A stretch of 64,000 bases of DNA, from positions 1 through 64,000 of the forward strand of contig JAGLDY010000051.1 of NCBI GenBank assembly GCA_023145375.1, written 5' to 3'. Shown in pieces: positions 1-9,123 of this stretch. Both the position numbers and the translations under genes were made by a program. The DNA is from Candidatus Sabulitectum sp. (GTDB lineage: Bacteria; Fermentibacterota; Fermentibacteria; Fermentibacterales; JCC-6). Below the pieces are notes generated by a model. It was not told the DNA's origin. It worked only from the letters and a program-made list of their open reading frames with translations, and searched no databases. Numbering within the stretch: position 1 is the first letter of the stretch; every line of letters begins with the position of its first letter.

Positions 1-17
1 AACTGGCAGGCGGAAGA

Positions 18-1283
18 ATGGTTCTGAAAAGAAGTAGAACTTTCAATCTGGGGCTTCCAGCTCTTGTAAGCCAGGGGTCTCTGGCTCTCTGGGGTGTAAT
101 TTCCATTCTCATTGCCAGGCAGCTTCCCGATGATGCCTATGCCGCCTATGCTCTTGCAAGATCCATCGAAATGTTTGCAGGCTTGTTCGGCGGCGGGTTT
201 GTGCTGCAGGCACTTCTGAAACTGGGCAGTGAGAGACAGAGCAGAGAAACATCCATCACCGCCAACACTGCAATGGTGGTCACCCTCGTCTTCAGCATCA
301 CAGTTTCCGCCGTTCTACTGCTTTTCGGCGGTTATCTCAATTCTTTTTATCCGGATATTCACCTGGAGGGCATCACCCCCATGATTGCCCTGGTTGTGAT
401 AACCGGCTCACTTGCCCACATTCCCCGAAACCTTCTTCTTACAAGGTTGAATACTGCGACAGTAATGCGGGCTGACCTTCTCTCATTTCTCATCCGCGGC
501 GGGATAGTGGGATGGCTGATCTACTCAGGTGCACTCACCGGTGCAGTGCAGGTGTTAAGAGCCACTGCCCTGGCCAACCTGGGAGCGTTTCTTCTTAACT
601 CATGGAGTGTACGGAACATTTTTGACCCTGCCGCCGGGGTTAACCGGAATGCGTTCAAGCGGGTCCTTAGATTTGCCGCATATTCTCTAGGCACAAGTCT
701 TGCAGGGTTTATCTACACAAGAACTGATATCCTCATGCTGGGAAAACTGGCTCCGCCTGAAGACGTGGCGGCATACAGCGCATCCCGCGCTCTAACATCA
801 ATGGTGGTGATGGTCTCCGCAGCTGCGAACATGGTTCTCATGCCTGCTGTTTCAAGGGACTGGACCAGCGGGTTGAAAAAGACTGTAGTGAAAAGGTCCA
901 TGAAGGCCATTGGTATTGTTCAGATGATCCAGTTGCCTGTTGTATTTGTTCTTATCGCTTTTCCCAAAGAGATAATTAACCTTGTCTATCGAGGAAAGTA
1001 CGCCGATCACTGGCCTATACTGGCAATTCTGGGTGGTCTTGCACTTGTAAGACCTTTTGGAAGCATCTTTTCCGCGGCAAGTGCAGCCATGAACAAACCG
1101 CAGTATTCCTTCTGGAGTGTTCTTATCTCCGCAGGGGTTAATGTCACACTGAACATCATTCTTATTCCCAAAATGGGCGGGATAGGAGCTGCATGGGCTA
1201 CTGTGGCTGCGGTAATATCCGGTGCTGCTGCTGTACTCATCCTCTCCATTGCACACTGGAGGCGGGAGATGGCAGCAGAGTGA
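18..1283 (+). CDS. Polysaccharide flippase (Wzx/MATE-like, oligosaccharide flippase family)
   Basis: 421-aa ORF with about 12 hydrophobic segments and the flippase-like pattern RTDILMLGKLAPPEDVAAYSASRAL. Confidence 0.85.
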   Translation: MVLKRSRTFNLGLPALVSQGSLALWGVISILIARQLPDDAYAAYALARSIEMFAGLFGGGFVLQALLKLGSERQSRETSITANTAMVVTLVFSITVSAVLLLFGGYLNSFYPDIHLEGITPMIALVVITGSLAHIPRNLLLTRLNTATVMRADLLSFLIRGGIVGWLIYSGALTGAVQVLRATALANLGAFLLNSWSVRNIFDPAAGVNRNAFKRVLRFAAYSLGTSLAGFIYTRTDILMLGKLAPPEDVAAYSASRALTSMVVMVSAAANMVLMPAVSRDWTSGLKKTVVKRSMKAIGIVQMIQLPVVFVLIAFPKEIINLVYRGKYADHWPILAILGGLALVRPFGSIFSAASAAMNKPQYSFWSVLISAGVNVTLNIILIPKMGGIGAAWATVAAVISGAAAVLILSIAHWRREMAAE

Positions 1284-1477
1284 CAATACATCACAGGGAA
1301 GTACGAAAGCCGTAGTTGACAATGAGCCTGATCGAGTCACCAGCTTGAGCATGCCATTGCAAGACACATTACTTATTAGCATGGAACCAATCTCCCCAAG
1401 ATGGGTATATATATACGGAGGCAGGCAAGAAAGTGCCTGCGCTTCATCCGGTTATTCCGGTCATACATCCCTCCTCG

Positions 1478-1508
1478 CCGGCGCGCTCAAACTACCTGGG
1501 CGCGCCGG
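1478..1508. repeat. GC-rich inverted repeat CCGGCGCGC...GCGCGCCGG (hairpin)
   Basis: Arms read directly in the intergenic region between the flippase and arsC-like genes. Confidence 0.6.
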
Positions 1509-1600
1509 TTCGGTTGTACAGGAAAATCTTTCTGACTTTTCTCACCGATTACAGGTATGTTTCCGGAACGCTCCCAAAAACGAATCAGCGAGGTTGGAAG

Positions 1601-2035
1601 ATGAGTGACAGAATAAAGGTTCTTTTTCTCTGCACCGGCAACTCCTGCAGAAGCCAGATGGCTGAAGGGCTATGTAAAAGCCTCAGAGGAGATCTGATCG
1701 AATCATACTCCGCAGGAATAGTAAAGCACGGGCTGAACCGGCTCGCTGTAAAAGTAATGCAGGAAATAGGTATTGATATTTCAAGGCATTTCAGTAAAAC
1801 TGTTGATGAACTTGACGAAAAGAACTATGACTATGTAGTCACCGTTTGCGACAATGCCCACGAGACCTGCCCGTATTTCCCTGCTAAGACCAGTATTATC
1901 CACAGGGGATTTGATGACCCTCCAAGGCTTGCAGAGAATGCCGCAACCGAAGAGGAAGCCCTTGCACACTACCGCAGGGTGATGGATGAGATCAGAGATT
2001 TTATTGCGCTGTTGCCCGGAGTGCTCGGGAGCTGA
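1601..2035 (+). CDS. arsC: Arsenate reductase / low-molecular-weight protein tyrosine phosphatase family (ArsC, thioredoxin-coupled type)
   Basis: VLFLCTGNSCRSQMAEG P-loop and downstream CDNAHETCP cysteine pair; internal ATG at 1601 fits better than the ORF-track start at 1433. Confidence 0.85.
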   Translation: MSDRIKVLFLCTGNSCRSQMAEGLCKSLRGDLIESYSAGIVKHGLNRLAVKVMQEIGIDISRHFSKTVDELDEKNYDYVVTVCDNAHETCPYFPAKTSIIHRGFDDPPRLAENAATEEEALAHYRRVMDEIRDFIALLPGVLGS

Positions 2036-2121
2036 TCAGATGAAGCCATCACATATCCATTCCAGTGTTTCTATAATACAGGCGTTGGATGCGGTGGTGA
2101 CTGTTATCTTCTGCTGATCAG

Positions 2122-3579
2122 ATGGGAGTGGATTTGTCAGAAAAGCACTGTTGTTTCATCGCAGTTCTTGTCCTTCTTATCACGGTAGTTGTTTGTTTCT
2201 ACAGCACCTTGCGAGCAGGTTTTGTTTCAGACGATTATTTTCTGATAAATAGAGTAGCCAGCGAAGGTTTCTATTCGGGGTGGGGGGGGAACGGCTCGGT
2301 ATTCTTTCGTCCTGCAACCACCCTCACATTTCTTTTTGATCACAGTATCTGGGGAACCAGCTCCGCAGGTTTTCATCTAACCAACCTGTTCTGGCATCTC
2401 TTTGCAGGCATTGGTTTGTTTCTACTTTACTTTTTAGTGATGAAACAGCTCCCAATTATAAAACCCTGTTTGTATGCTACACTCTCATCTGTTCTTTTTC
2501 TTGTTCTTGCTTCTCATTCCGAGTCCGTAGCATGGGTTTCCGGAAGAACAGATATTATTGCCACAGTACTGTGTATTGCATCTCTCTACTTTTTTTACAG
2601 ACAATTGAATAAGAAATCCATTCTTTTTTCCACTCTAGCGCTTTTACTGTTTCCAATAGGGTTGCTTGCAAAAGAAAGTGTGATAATAACACCGCTCCTG
2701 TGGGGGCTTTTTCTGGCTTATTCTTCCCCGTCACGTGGAGAGAACCTTCGCAGGAATCTTACTCTTATCGGTTTTTCTACTCTGATTGCGGTGGCCTATT
2801 TTAGTTTTCGGATCATACTTGGAGACGGTCTGGTATCGGGTATCAGGTATGGAGGATTTCTTGATCTTTCTCCAGCTGGTTTTGCTGAGAATCTGGTTCG
2901 GTACACCCTGAGGGTATTGCTACCACCGTTTCCTCCTGGTCTTAGAGGAGTTGTTACAGAGAATCCCATAATCGTCTTACTATTTTTTGTCTTGTTGGTT
3001 CTGCCTGTTTCCATTCTAGTGTACAGAAGGGCTGAACAAAAAAAGAAGAACCTTCTTTTTCTCATGACCGGTTGCTTCTTCGCATCCCTTCTTCCGGTGC
3101 TTGGTATGAAGGTTTCCCTTTTTGACACTCAATCGGAGAGATTTCTATATCTGCCTGGAGTGTTTGCATCAGGCTTCTTTACAGTTGCAATGATATCTCT
3201 TTTCAAGGAGAGCAAACTTGCTTTGATCCTTCTTATCTGTGTAATTTTCTTACAGGGAATTTTCCTGCATAGATCAAATGAGAACTGGGCTCATGCAGGC
3301 AGGTTATGCTCCACCATTGCGCAATCTGTTTCGGAACATGATGCAGACAGTGTTTACATTCTCGCAATTCCAGACAGTTATCGCGGAGCATATGTGTTCA
3401 GGAACGGTTTGAATGAAGCCGTTGCCATGCTCAAAGGAGGGGAGCCCGATTACATTGTGTTATACAAGATCAGTTCCTACGGTGACTCCCTCATCTCAGA
3501 AAATGTTAACCTGATCGATCTGGATGAAACGGAGCGAACAGTTATCACTTGTGTGGACGGAAGAATGCAGTCCATTTAG
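2122..3579 (+). CDS. Multi-pass membrane protein, probable GT-C type glycosyltransferase
   Basis: 485 aa, many TM segments, N-terminal loop FVSDDYFLINRV and SVAWVSGRTDIIATV typical of GT-C/TMTC-like proteins. Confidence 0.6.
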   Translation: MGVDLSEKHCCFIAVLVLLITVVVCFYSTLRAGFVSDDYFLINRVASEGFYSGWGGNGSVFFRPATTLTFLFDHSIWGTSSAGFHLTNLFWHLFAGIGLFLLYFLVMKQLPIIKPCLYATLSSVLFLVLASHSESVAWVSGRTDIIATVLCIASLYFFYRQLNKKSILFSTLALLLFPIGLLAKESVIITPLLWGLFLAYSSPSRGENLRRNLTLIGFSTLIAVAYFSFRIILGDGLVSGIRYGGFLDLSPAGFAENLVRYTLRVLLPPFPPGLRGVVTENPIIVLLFFVLLVLPVSILVYRRAEQKKKNLLFLMTGCFFASLLPVLGMKVSLFDTQSERFLYLPGVFASGFFTVAMISLFKESKLALILLICVIFLQGIFLHRSNENWAHAGRLCSTIAQSVSEHDADSVYILAIPDSYRGAYVFRNGLNEAVAMLKGGEPDYIVLYKISSYGDSLISENVNLIDLDETERTVITCVDGRMQSI

Positions 3580-3604
3580 TAGAAATCGATGGCGCATGTT
3601 GCTT

Positions 3605-4144
3605 CTATTTCAGGGTCCCGTCCATGATCTGATCTATTATTTCAGAAACTTCTTCTTTACTGAATATGAGTTTCCCTGCATTCTCTCTTGCGAAGTTATT
3701 CTCCACAAAGACGGACTTTTCGAAATCCCACTTCTCAGCGCTTTCGTTTTTCCGCTTTTCCGTGAGAGCATCTATGTGTCTCTCCACCAGCATTGCAAGA
3801 ATGCCTTTCTGGAAAAGATGGTATCGCAGGCGGTAGAGCCTGAAGTCTATGACCCCCAGCATGAAAAGAAGAACTCCCAGGATACCTGCTCCCCAGCCGC
3901 CGGCTTCCTTGTAAAGCATATTGGTATTCAGCTGGGCATCATACCTGCCATCCATATCCAACCTTCTGCTGTTGTATGCATCAGGGTGTTCATTCCGCAG
4001 ATGCTCTATGGTTTGATGTCCCATGCTCCGGCTTTCCTCGATAATAGTTTTGCTTGTTGAAGCGTCACTTATGAAGTAGGCAGCGACCATCAGAAGACCC
4101 GCCCCCAAAGCCAGAATAAAAATGAATGAGAGTTTTGAAGGCAT
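3605..4144 (-). CDS. Hypothetical membrane protein (two TM segments)
   Basis: 179-aa ORF with N-terminal and central hydrophobic helices; overlaps a less convincing + strand ORF. Confidence 0.6.
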   Translation of the reverse strand: MPSKLSFIFILALGAGLLMVAAYFISDASTSKTIIEESRSMGHQTIEHLRNEHPDAYNSRRLDMDGRYDAQLNTNMLYKEAGGWGAGILGVLLFMLGVIDFRLYRLRYHLFQKGILAMLVERHIDALTEKRKNESAEKWDFEKSVFVENNFARENAGKLIFSKEEVSEIIDQIMDGTLK

Positions 4145-4295
4145 GAAGCATCCGTCCTTTCGTTTGCGAAGGCCTGTATTTCATATCTTATTACGAAAAG
4201 GAGCCATCTGTCAATGACTGATATGTGTTACCTGTGTATGGCTGTTAACAGTAATGATCCTGTATAATCAGAGCAGACATAATGAATGGAGAAGT

Positions 4296-5459
4296 ATGAG
4301 CAGAGGTCTTTACATTGCAGGAGCCGGTAAGGACGCCGGGAAAACAACCCTTTCTCTGGGGCTGCTGGAGGAATTCAGGAAAGTACTTCCGGACGGGGTC
4401 GCATTCACAAAACCTCTGGGGCAGAAGACTACACTGGTTGAGGGTGAACAGGTCGGACAGGATTCATGGCTTGTGGACAGTGCTCTGGATATGGGTCTTT
4501 CACTGGACAATTCCGCACCATTTACCACTTCCAGAGGAGCAGCTTCCCGGTTCATAAAACTGGGAGAACCCTCTGATCTTCCCGGCAGGGTACGCCGGGC
4601 TTACAAGACGCTGAGCCGTAAGGGCAGGATGGTTGTTGTAGAGGGGACAGGGCATCCCGGTGTGGGGTGTGTGTTCGACATGTCCAATGCACGGGTTGCA
4701 AAGATACTGGGCACTCCTGTGATCCTTGTCCTGGATGGTGGGATAGGTTCCACTATCGACAGATTCAGTCTTTGTGCCTCCATGTTCCATGAGCAGGATG
4801 TTCAGGTACTGGGGGTTGTGATAAACAGGATCATCCCCGGGAAGGTGGACTCGGTGAAGGATCTTCTGGGCAAGTGGTTCGGTGAGAGGAATATTCCTGT
4901 TTTCGGCTACATCCCCTACGAAGACAGTATTGCAAGGCCTTCCCTGGGATTGATACAGAAGGCTCTTGGAGCAGAGGCCGTAGTGAAGATAAAGAACAGT
5001 ACGCCTGTTGCAGGACACCTGACAGCTTTCGGGTCTGCAGAGGAGGTGCTTCGTCAGGTTGGTAAGAATCCCCGGCGGTCACTGCTTGTTGATCACACCC
5101 GACCTGATATCCTTGACGCCCTGGTGGTTTCCAGGATCTCTGGAGAAAAGGGACCTGGAGCGGTGATAGTATGCGGTGGTGAACCTGATCCCCGAAGAGT
5201 GGAGGCTTTCAAAGCTACAGAGATCCCTTTGTATGTAACTTCTCAGGATCTCGAACAGTCTGCAGGCAAACTCTCACAGAAGATCTTCAAAGTTGAGCCC
5301 CACGAGGAAGAAAAGATCAGAAGGATAGTAGAGCTGGTTGCAACCCATGTTGATACAGATTCAATACTTTCTTATCTCTCCGGTGAACAGTCAGAAGATC
5401 ACCGTCCCAAGAAACCAGGGCGTTTCAAGAGATTCCTTCGCAGGATCTTCAAAGGGTAA
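4296..5459 (+). CDS. AAA_26/BioD-like P-loop protein with C-terminal DRTGG-like domain (like the Pta N-terminal region)
   Basis: GAGKDAGKTTLSLGLLEEF P-loop, VVVEGTGHPGVG; ATG at 4296 within the ORF starting at 4254. Confidence 0.7.
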   Translation: MSRGLYIAGAGKDAGKTTLSLGLLEEFRKVLPDGVAFTKPLGQKTTLVEGEQVGQDSWLVDSALDMGLSLDNSAPFTTSRGAASRFIKLGEPSDLPGRVRRAYKTLSRKGRMVVVEGTGHPGVGCVFDMSNARVAKILGTPVILVLDGGIGSTIDRFSLCASMFHEQDVQVLGVVINRIIPGKVDSVKDLLGKWFGERNIPVFGYIPYEDSIARPSLGLIQKALGAEAVVKIKNSTPVAGHLTAFGSAEEVLRQVGKNPRRSLLVDHTRPDILDALVVSRISGEKGPGAVIVCGGEPDPRRVEAFKATEIPLYVTSQDLEQSAGKLSQKIFKVEPHEEEKIRRIVELVATHVDTDSILSYLSGEQSEDHRPKKPGRFKRFLRRIFKG

Positions 5460-5467
5460 CTGCAGCT

Positions 5468-6685
5468 ATGCTGGGACGATTCAGCCTGTACGGGTTTCTG
5501 AAGAACCAGAAATACTACGAGCCGTTCCTCTTACTTGTCTTTCTTGAGAAGGGGCTGTCCTTTTTTCAGATAGGTCTGTTGATAGCCTTCCGGGAATTTG
5601 CCGTAACACTCATGGAGATACCCAGCGGGGCTCTTGCTGATTCTCACGGAAGAAGACTCTGCATGGCAGGCTCCATGGCCGGATACATTGTCTCTTTTGT
5701 TGTCTTCGGTTTTTCATCGTCTTTTCTTCTACTGTTCATTGCCATGTTCTTCTTTGCTGCAGGGGATGCGTTCAGAACAGGTACTCACAAAGCCATGATA
5801 TTCAAATGGCTGGAGAACCAGGGCAGACTGGGAGAAAAAACAAAGGTTTACGGGATAACCAGATCCTGGTCAAAAACAGGTACTGCCCTGTCAAGTATCA
5901 TTGCTGCTGCTCTCGTCTGGCGAACGGGAACATTCTCAACAGTCTTTCTTTTCTGCATACCCCCTTATCTGATCAACCTTGTGAACCTGCTCACATATCC
6001 GAAAGATCTCGAGGGAGAAGAGCGTGGAGGCAAGTCACTTCGAGAGACCCTGGGGATGATGAAAGCATCAGTGGTTGAAGCTGTTAAATTCAGACCACTG
6101 AGGAATCTCATGGTGGAGACAATGGGATTTCAGGGGATGCACAAAGTCACCGGTGACTACATACAGCCTGTGATAAGAACCATTGCGATATCCATTCCTC
6201 TTCTGGCCGGTCTCCAGGGAGACAGGGGTTCTGCCACACTCGCCGGTGGTGTGTACTTCGTACTTGCAGTGCTCGGGATATTCGGTTCACGATTCTCCCA
6301 CAGACTGGTGGCAAAAGCAGGGAGTGAGAGAAGAAGCGCCACGATACTCTGGTATGTTGACATTCTCTCCTACGCAGCTCTTATCCCTATGCTCATTGCA
6401 GGATGGTACATCGGTGCTGTGGTCGTCTTCGTAATTCTTGAACTGATACAGAATCTGTGGAGACCCATGCAGGTCAGCAGGTTTGACCATGTTTCCTCCA
6501 GTAACAGGAGAGCCACAGTGCTTTCCATTGAGTCGCAGTCAAAATCCCTTTCCGCCATGATATATGCCCCTGTTCTGGGGCTCCTGGTAGACAACTTTGG
6601 TCTGTGGACCCTGGGGGCTTTCGGAGTACTGGTTGCACTTGTCGTGATGATAATGAGGAACAGAGAGTTTCAAACCATACACTGA
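5468..6685 (+). CDS. MFS transporter
   Basis: 405 aa, multiple TMs, MEIPSGALADSHGRR loop 2-3 signature. Confidence 0.85.
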   Translation: MLGRFSLYGFLKNQKYYEPFLLLVFLEKGLSFFQIGLLIAFREFAVTLMEIPSGALADSHGRRLCMAGSMAGYIVSFVVFGFSSSFLLLFIAMFFFAAGDAFRTGTHKAMIFKWLENQGRLGEKTKVYGITRSWSKTGTALSSIIAAALVWRTGTFSTVFLFCIPPYLINLVNLLTYPKDLEGEERGGKSLRETLGMMKASVVEAVKFRPLRNLMVETMGFQGMHKVTGDYIQPVIRTIAISIPLLAGLQGDRGSATLAGGVYFVLAVLGIFGSRFSHRLVAKAGSERRSATILWYVDILSYAALIPMLIAGWYIGAVVVFVILELIQNLWRPMQVSRFDHVSSSNRRATVLSIESQSKSLSAMIYAPVLGLLVDNFGLWTLGAFGVLVALVVMIMRNREFQTIH

Positions 6686-6712
6686 AGGCAGTCTCGCGAG
6701 TATATTCAATGC

Positions 6713-8077
6713 ATGTTTGATATCTTTGAGAAAGCAGGCCACAGTCTTTTTCTGGTTGGCGGTGCAGTGCGTGACAGAATGCTGGGAGTTTCTCCCGGAG
6801 ACACTGACTACGCAACTGATGCCAGTCCGGGAGATGTGATCGAGATCCTTTCCGAAACAGGCATAAAGGTTATCCCCACCGGAGTCCGTTTTGGCACGGT
6901 TACTGCCATCGATCCTGAAACCCACGAGAAGGCGGAGATAACCACATTCCGTAATTCCGAGGTTTACCGCAGAGGTTCCAGATTTCCTTCCGTGGAATTC
7001 GGAGGTACTATCCAGGAAGATCTGATGCGCAGAGATTTCACAATAAATGCCATGGCAGTTAACTCCAGTGGTGAGCTCATCGACCCCTGTGGTGGAATGA
7101 AGGATCTTAACAAAGAGATCATTGATACACCGGGGGATCCTGATTCAGCATTTCTTGATGATCCACTAAGAATACTCAGGGCTTACCGGTTTGCAGCCAA
7201 GCTGGGTTTTTCCATTGCTGAACGGGTCAGGCAGTCAGCCAGAGTGTACTCGACAGAACTCTCAACGATCTCACCTGAACGGAAATACAAGGAATTTACC
7301 GGTATTCTTGCGGTTGAGGACGGCAGAAAAGCCGCTGAAACTCTTGCAATGATGAAACAGGACGGTGTTCTCTTGAAGGTGATCCCGGAACTTGAGGATC
7401 TCTTCGTTATCGACGGGCTTAAGCAGGGAAAGTACCACAACAGTGATGCATGGCATCATACTCTTGATGTGGTGGCAGAGGTTCCTCCTGTGGCCATTCT
7501 TCGCTGGGCGGCTCTGTTGCACGATTCAGCCAAGGGGCTTGTTCGCCAGGTGGATGAAAAAGGTGAGCCTCACTTTCACGGTCATGAGGTGCATGGGGAG
7601 ATAATTGTTAACTCTGTTACGGAAAGGCTTCGTTTTTCCAGAGCGGACAGGAAGGCTCTTTCCGTGCTGGTAAAGAACCACATGCGACCTGTCCTTTACA
7701 GTACAGAGTGGAAGAGCAGCGCTGTGAGAAGGCTCATGAGAGATGTAGGAGACCAGCTGGAAAACCTGTTTCTTCTCGCTGAGGCAGACATTAAGGCTCA
7801 CAAACCGGACTATGTAAAAAGATCACTTGAATCACTTCGTGAATTGCATGATCGTACCGAAGAACAGAGCAGGGGAAGAATACTTCCCGCAGACATGGGC
7901 CATAATCTTCAGGCAATTGGTTTTGAGGGACCGGTGATAGGTACCATCCTGCGAATGCTGGAGGACATGGCTGCCGACGGGGTATTGCCGGAGAACCCCA
8001 CAGTGGACCAGTGCTTTTCAGCTTTGTGGGATAGACAGTCCAGAATGCTTAAAGAATCAGAAAAGAAATCAGACTGA
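6713..8077 (+). CDS. cca: CCA tRNA nucleotidyltransferase / polyA polymerase family with HD domain
   Basis: LVGGAVRDRMLGVSPGDTDYATDA and RRDFTINAMAV motifs; HD motif LLHDSAKG. Confidence 0.92.
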   Translation: MFDIFEKAGHSLFLVGGAVRDRMLGVSPGDTDYATDASPGDVIEILSETGIKVIPTGVRFGTVTAIDPETHEKAEITTFRNSEVYRRGSRFPSVEFGGTIQEDLMRRDFTINAMAVNSSGELIDPCGGMKDLNKEIIDTPGDPDSAFLDDPLRILRAYRFAAKLGFSIAERVRQSARVYSTELSTISPERKYKEFTGILAVEDGRKAAETLAMMKQDGVLLKVIPELEDLFVIDGLKQGKYHNSDAWHHTLDVVAEVPPVAILRWAALLHDSAKGLVRQVDEKGEPHFHGHEVHGEIIVNSVTERLRFSRADRKALSVLVKNHMRPVLYSTEWKSSAVRRLMRDVGDQLENLFLLAEADIKAHKPDYVKRSLESLRELHDRTEEQSRGRILPADMGHNLQAIGFEGPVIGTILRMLEDMAADGVLPENPTVDQCFSALWDRQSRMLKESEKKSD

Positions 8078-9079
8078 GACTGAGTTTGTATTAGTTGTTA
8101 CAGGAGGGTCACATATTCTGCGGATGATCCGGTCAGGCAGTCGTCTGGATACCAGTAGCAACAGGAACATTACCACCCATGAGTAAAGCACTCTTCCCGG
8201 CAGGGCCGCCACGGCCCAGACACCCAGAGAACCCACCAGCATGGTGTCTTCTATCACTGCGTGGCAGATACTCATGAACGAGACAGATGCCAGTATCTGT
8301 CTTCTGGGGATGGTTCCTTTCCCTGCTTCCCGGATGATCATTCCTCCACCGTAGGAAATCCCAAGAACAAGACCTATTACTGTAATGGTAGAAGCCTCAT
8401 CTCCAATTCCCATGGGGGCGAAAACAGGTCTGAAAGCTTTCTTTAAAAGAGCCATAAATCCCAGTTTGTCAAGGATATCCATAAGGCCAAGCACCACAAG
8501 GATCACAAGAAAGATGGTTGCCATGCTTCTGATGGTCCCAATAAACCATTCCGTGAGTCCGGCACCCTGTTCTGCTGCGCTCCACAATACAGTCGGATCT
8601 CCCTGCAGTGTCCCTGTTATTCTGAAAATGTTTCCCAGTATGATCCCGAAGATCAGTCCGGTGATCAGTCTGAACGGGATCAGGAACCAGGGTTTCACTC
8701 CTGCTTTTGCTGCCACAGTTATTTCCACAGGCAGTGAGTGAGAAACCAGGAGCATACAGCAGAGAGTGGTTACCTGGGCTGTATTGAGTTGAAGAGGGTG
8801 TATCATTCCTGCTGTAAGGGCAAGCCCGCCGTACATGTTTGAGAGCATTCCGGTGACCCAGGCAAGCCCGGCTTCACCGGGAAGCCCTGCAAGTTCCATC
8901 ACCGGAGCAAAAACTTCAGCAATTGGACCGAAGATACCGGCAACTTCAAGGATCTTGACTGCTATCAGGGCAGGTATCATTACCTTGAACAGATCCAGGC
9001 AGACACCACCGGTTCTTTTGAGCAGTGCCCAGAACCACAAGGTTATTTGTTTAAACATGGTTGCTATTATAATGTCCAC
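8069..9079 (-). CDS. Nucleoside recognition (Gate) domain membrane protein, spore maturation SpmA/B-like
   Basis: 336-aa multi-TM protein with EVAGIFGPIAEVFAPVMELAGLPGEAGLAWVTGMLSNMYGG and a second Gate-like repeat. Confidence 0.75.
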   Translation of the reverse strand: MDIIIATMFKQITLWFWALLKRTGGVCLDLFKVMIPALIAVKILEVAGIFGPIAEVFAPVMELAGLPGEAGLAWVTGMLSNMYGGLALTAGMIHPLQLNTAQVTTLCCMLLVSHSLPVEITVAAKAGVKPWFLIPFRLITGLIFGIILGNIFRITGTLQGDPTVLWSAAEQGAGLTEWFIGTIRSMATIFLVILVVLGLMDILDKLGFMALLKKAFRPVFAPMGIGDEASTITVIGLVLGISYGGGMIIREAGKGTIPRRQILASVSFMSICHAVIEDTMLVGSLGVWAVAALPGRVLYSWVVMFLLLLVSRRLPDRIIRRICDPPVTTNTNSVSV

Positions 9080-9123
9080 AGACTGATACAGCCCTCTTTT
9101 TCGTTAACTTTGGGAGAAGAAAA

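Noticed and set aside
852-1382. 176-aa minus-strand ORF over the flippase 3' end
   Set aside because: Overlaps the better-supported flippase gene and reads as a random composition.
3524-4060. 178-aa plus-strand ORF overlapping 3605-4144 minus
   Set aside because: The minus-strand alternative has a sensible signal/TM pattern and charged C-terminus; the plus ORF does not resemble a protein.
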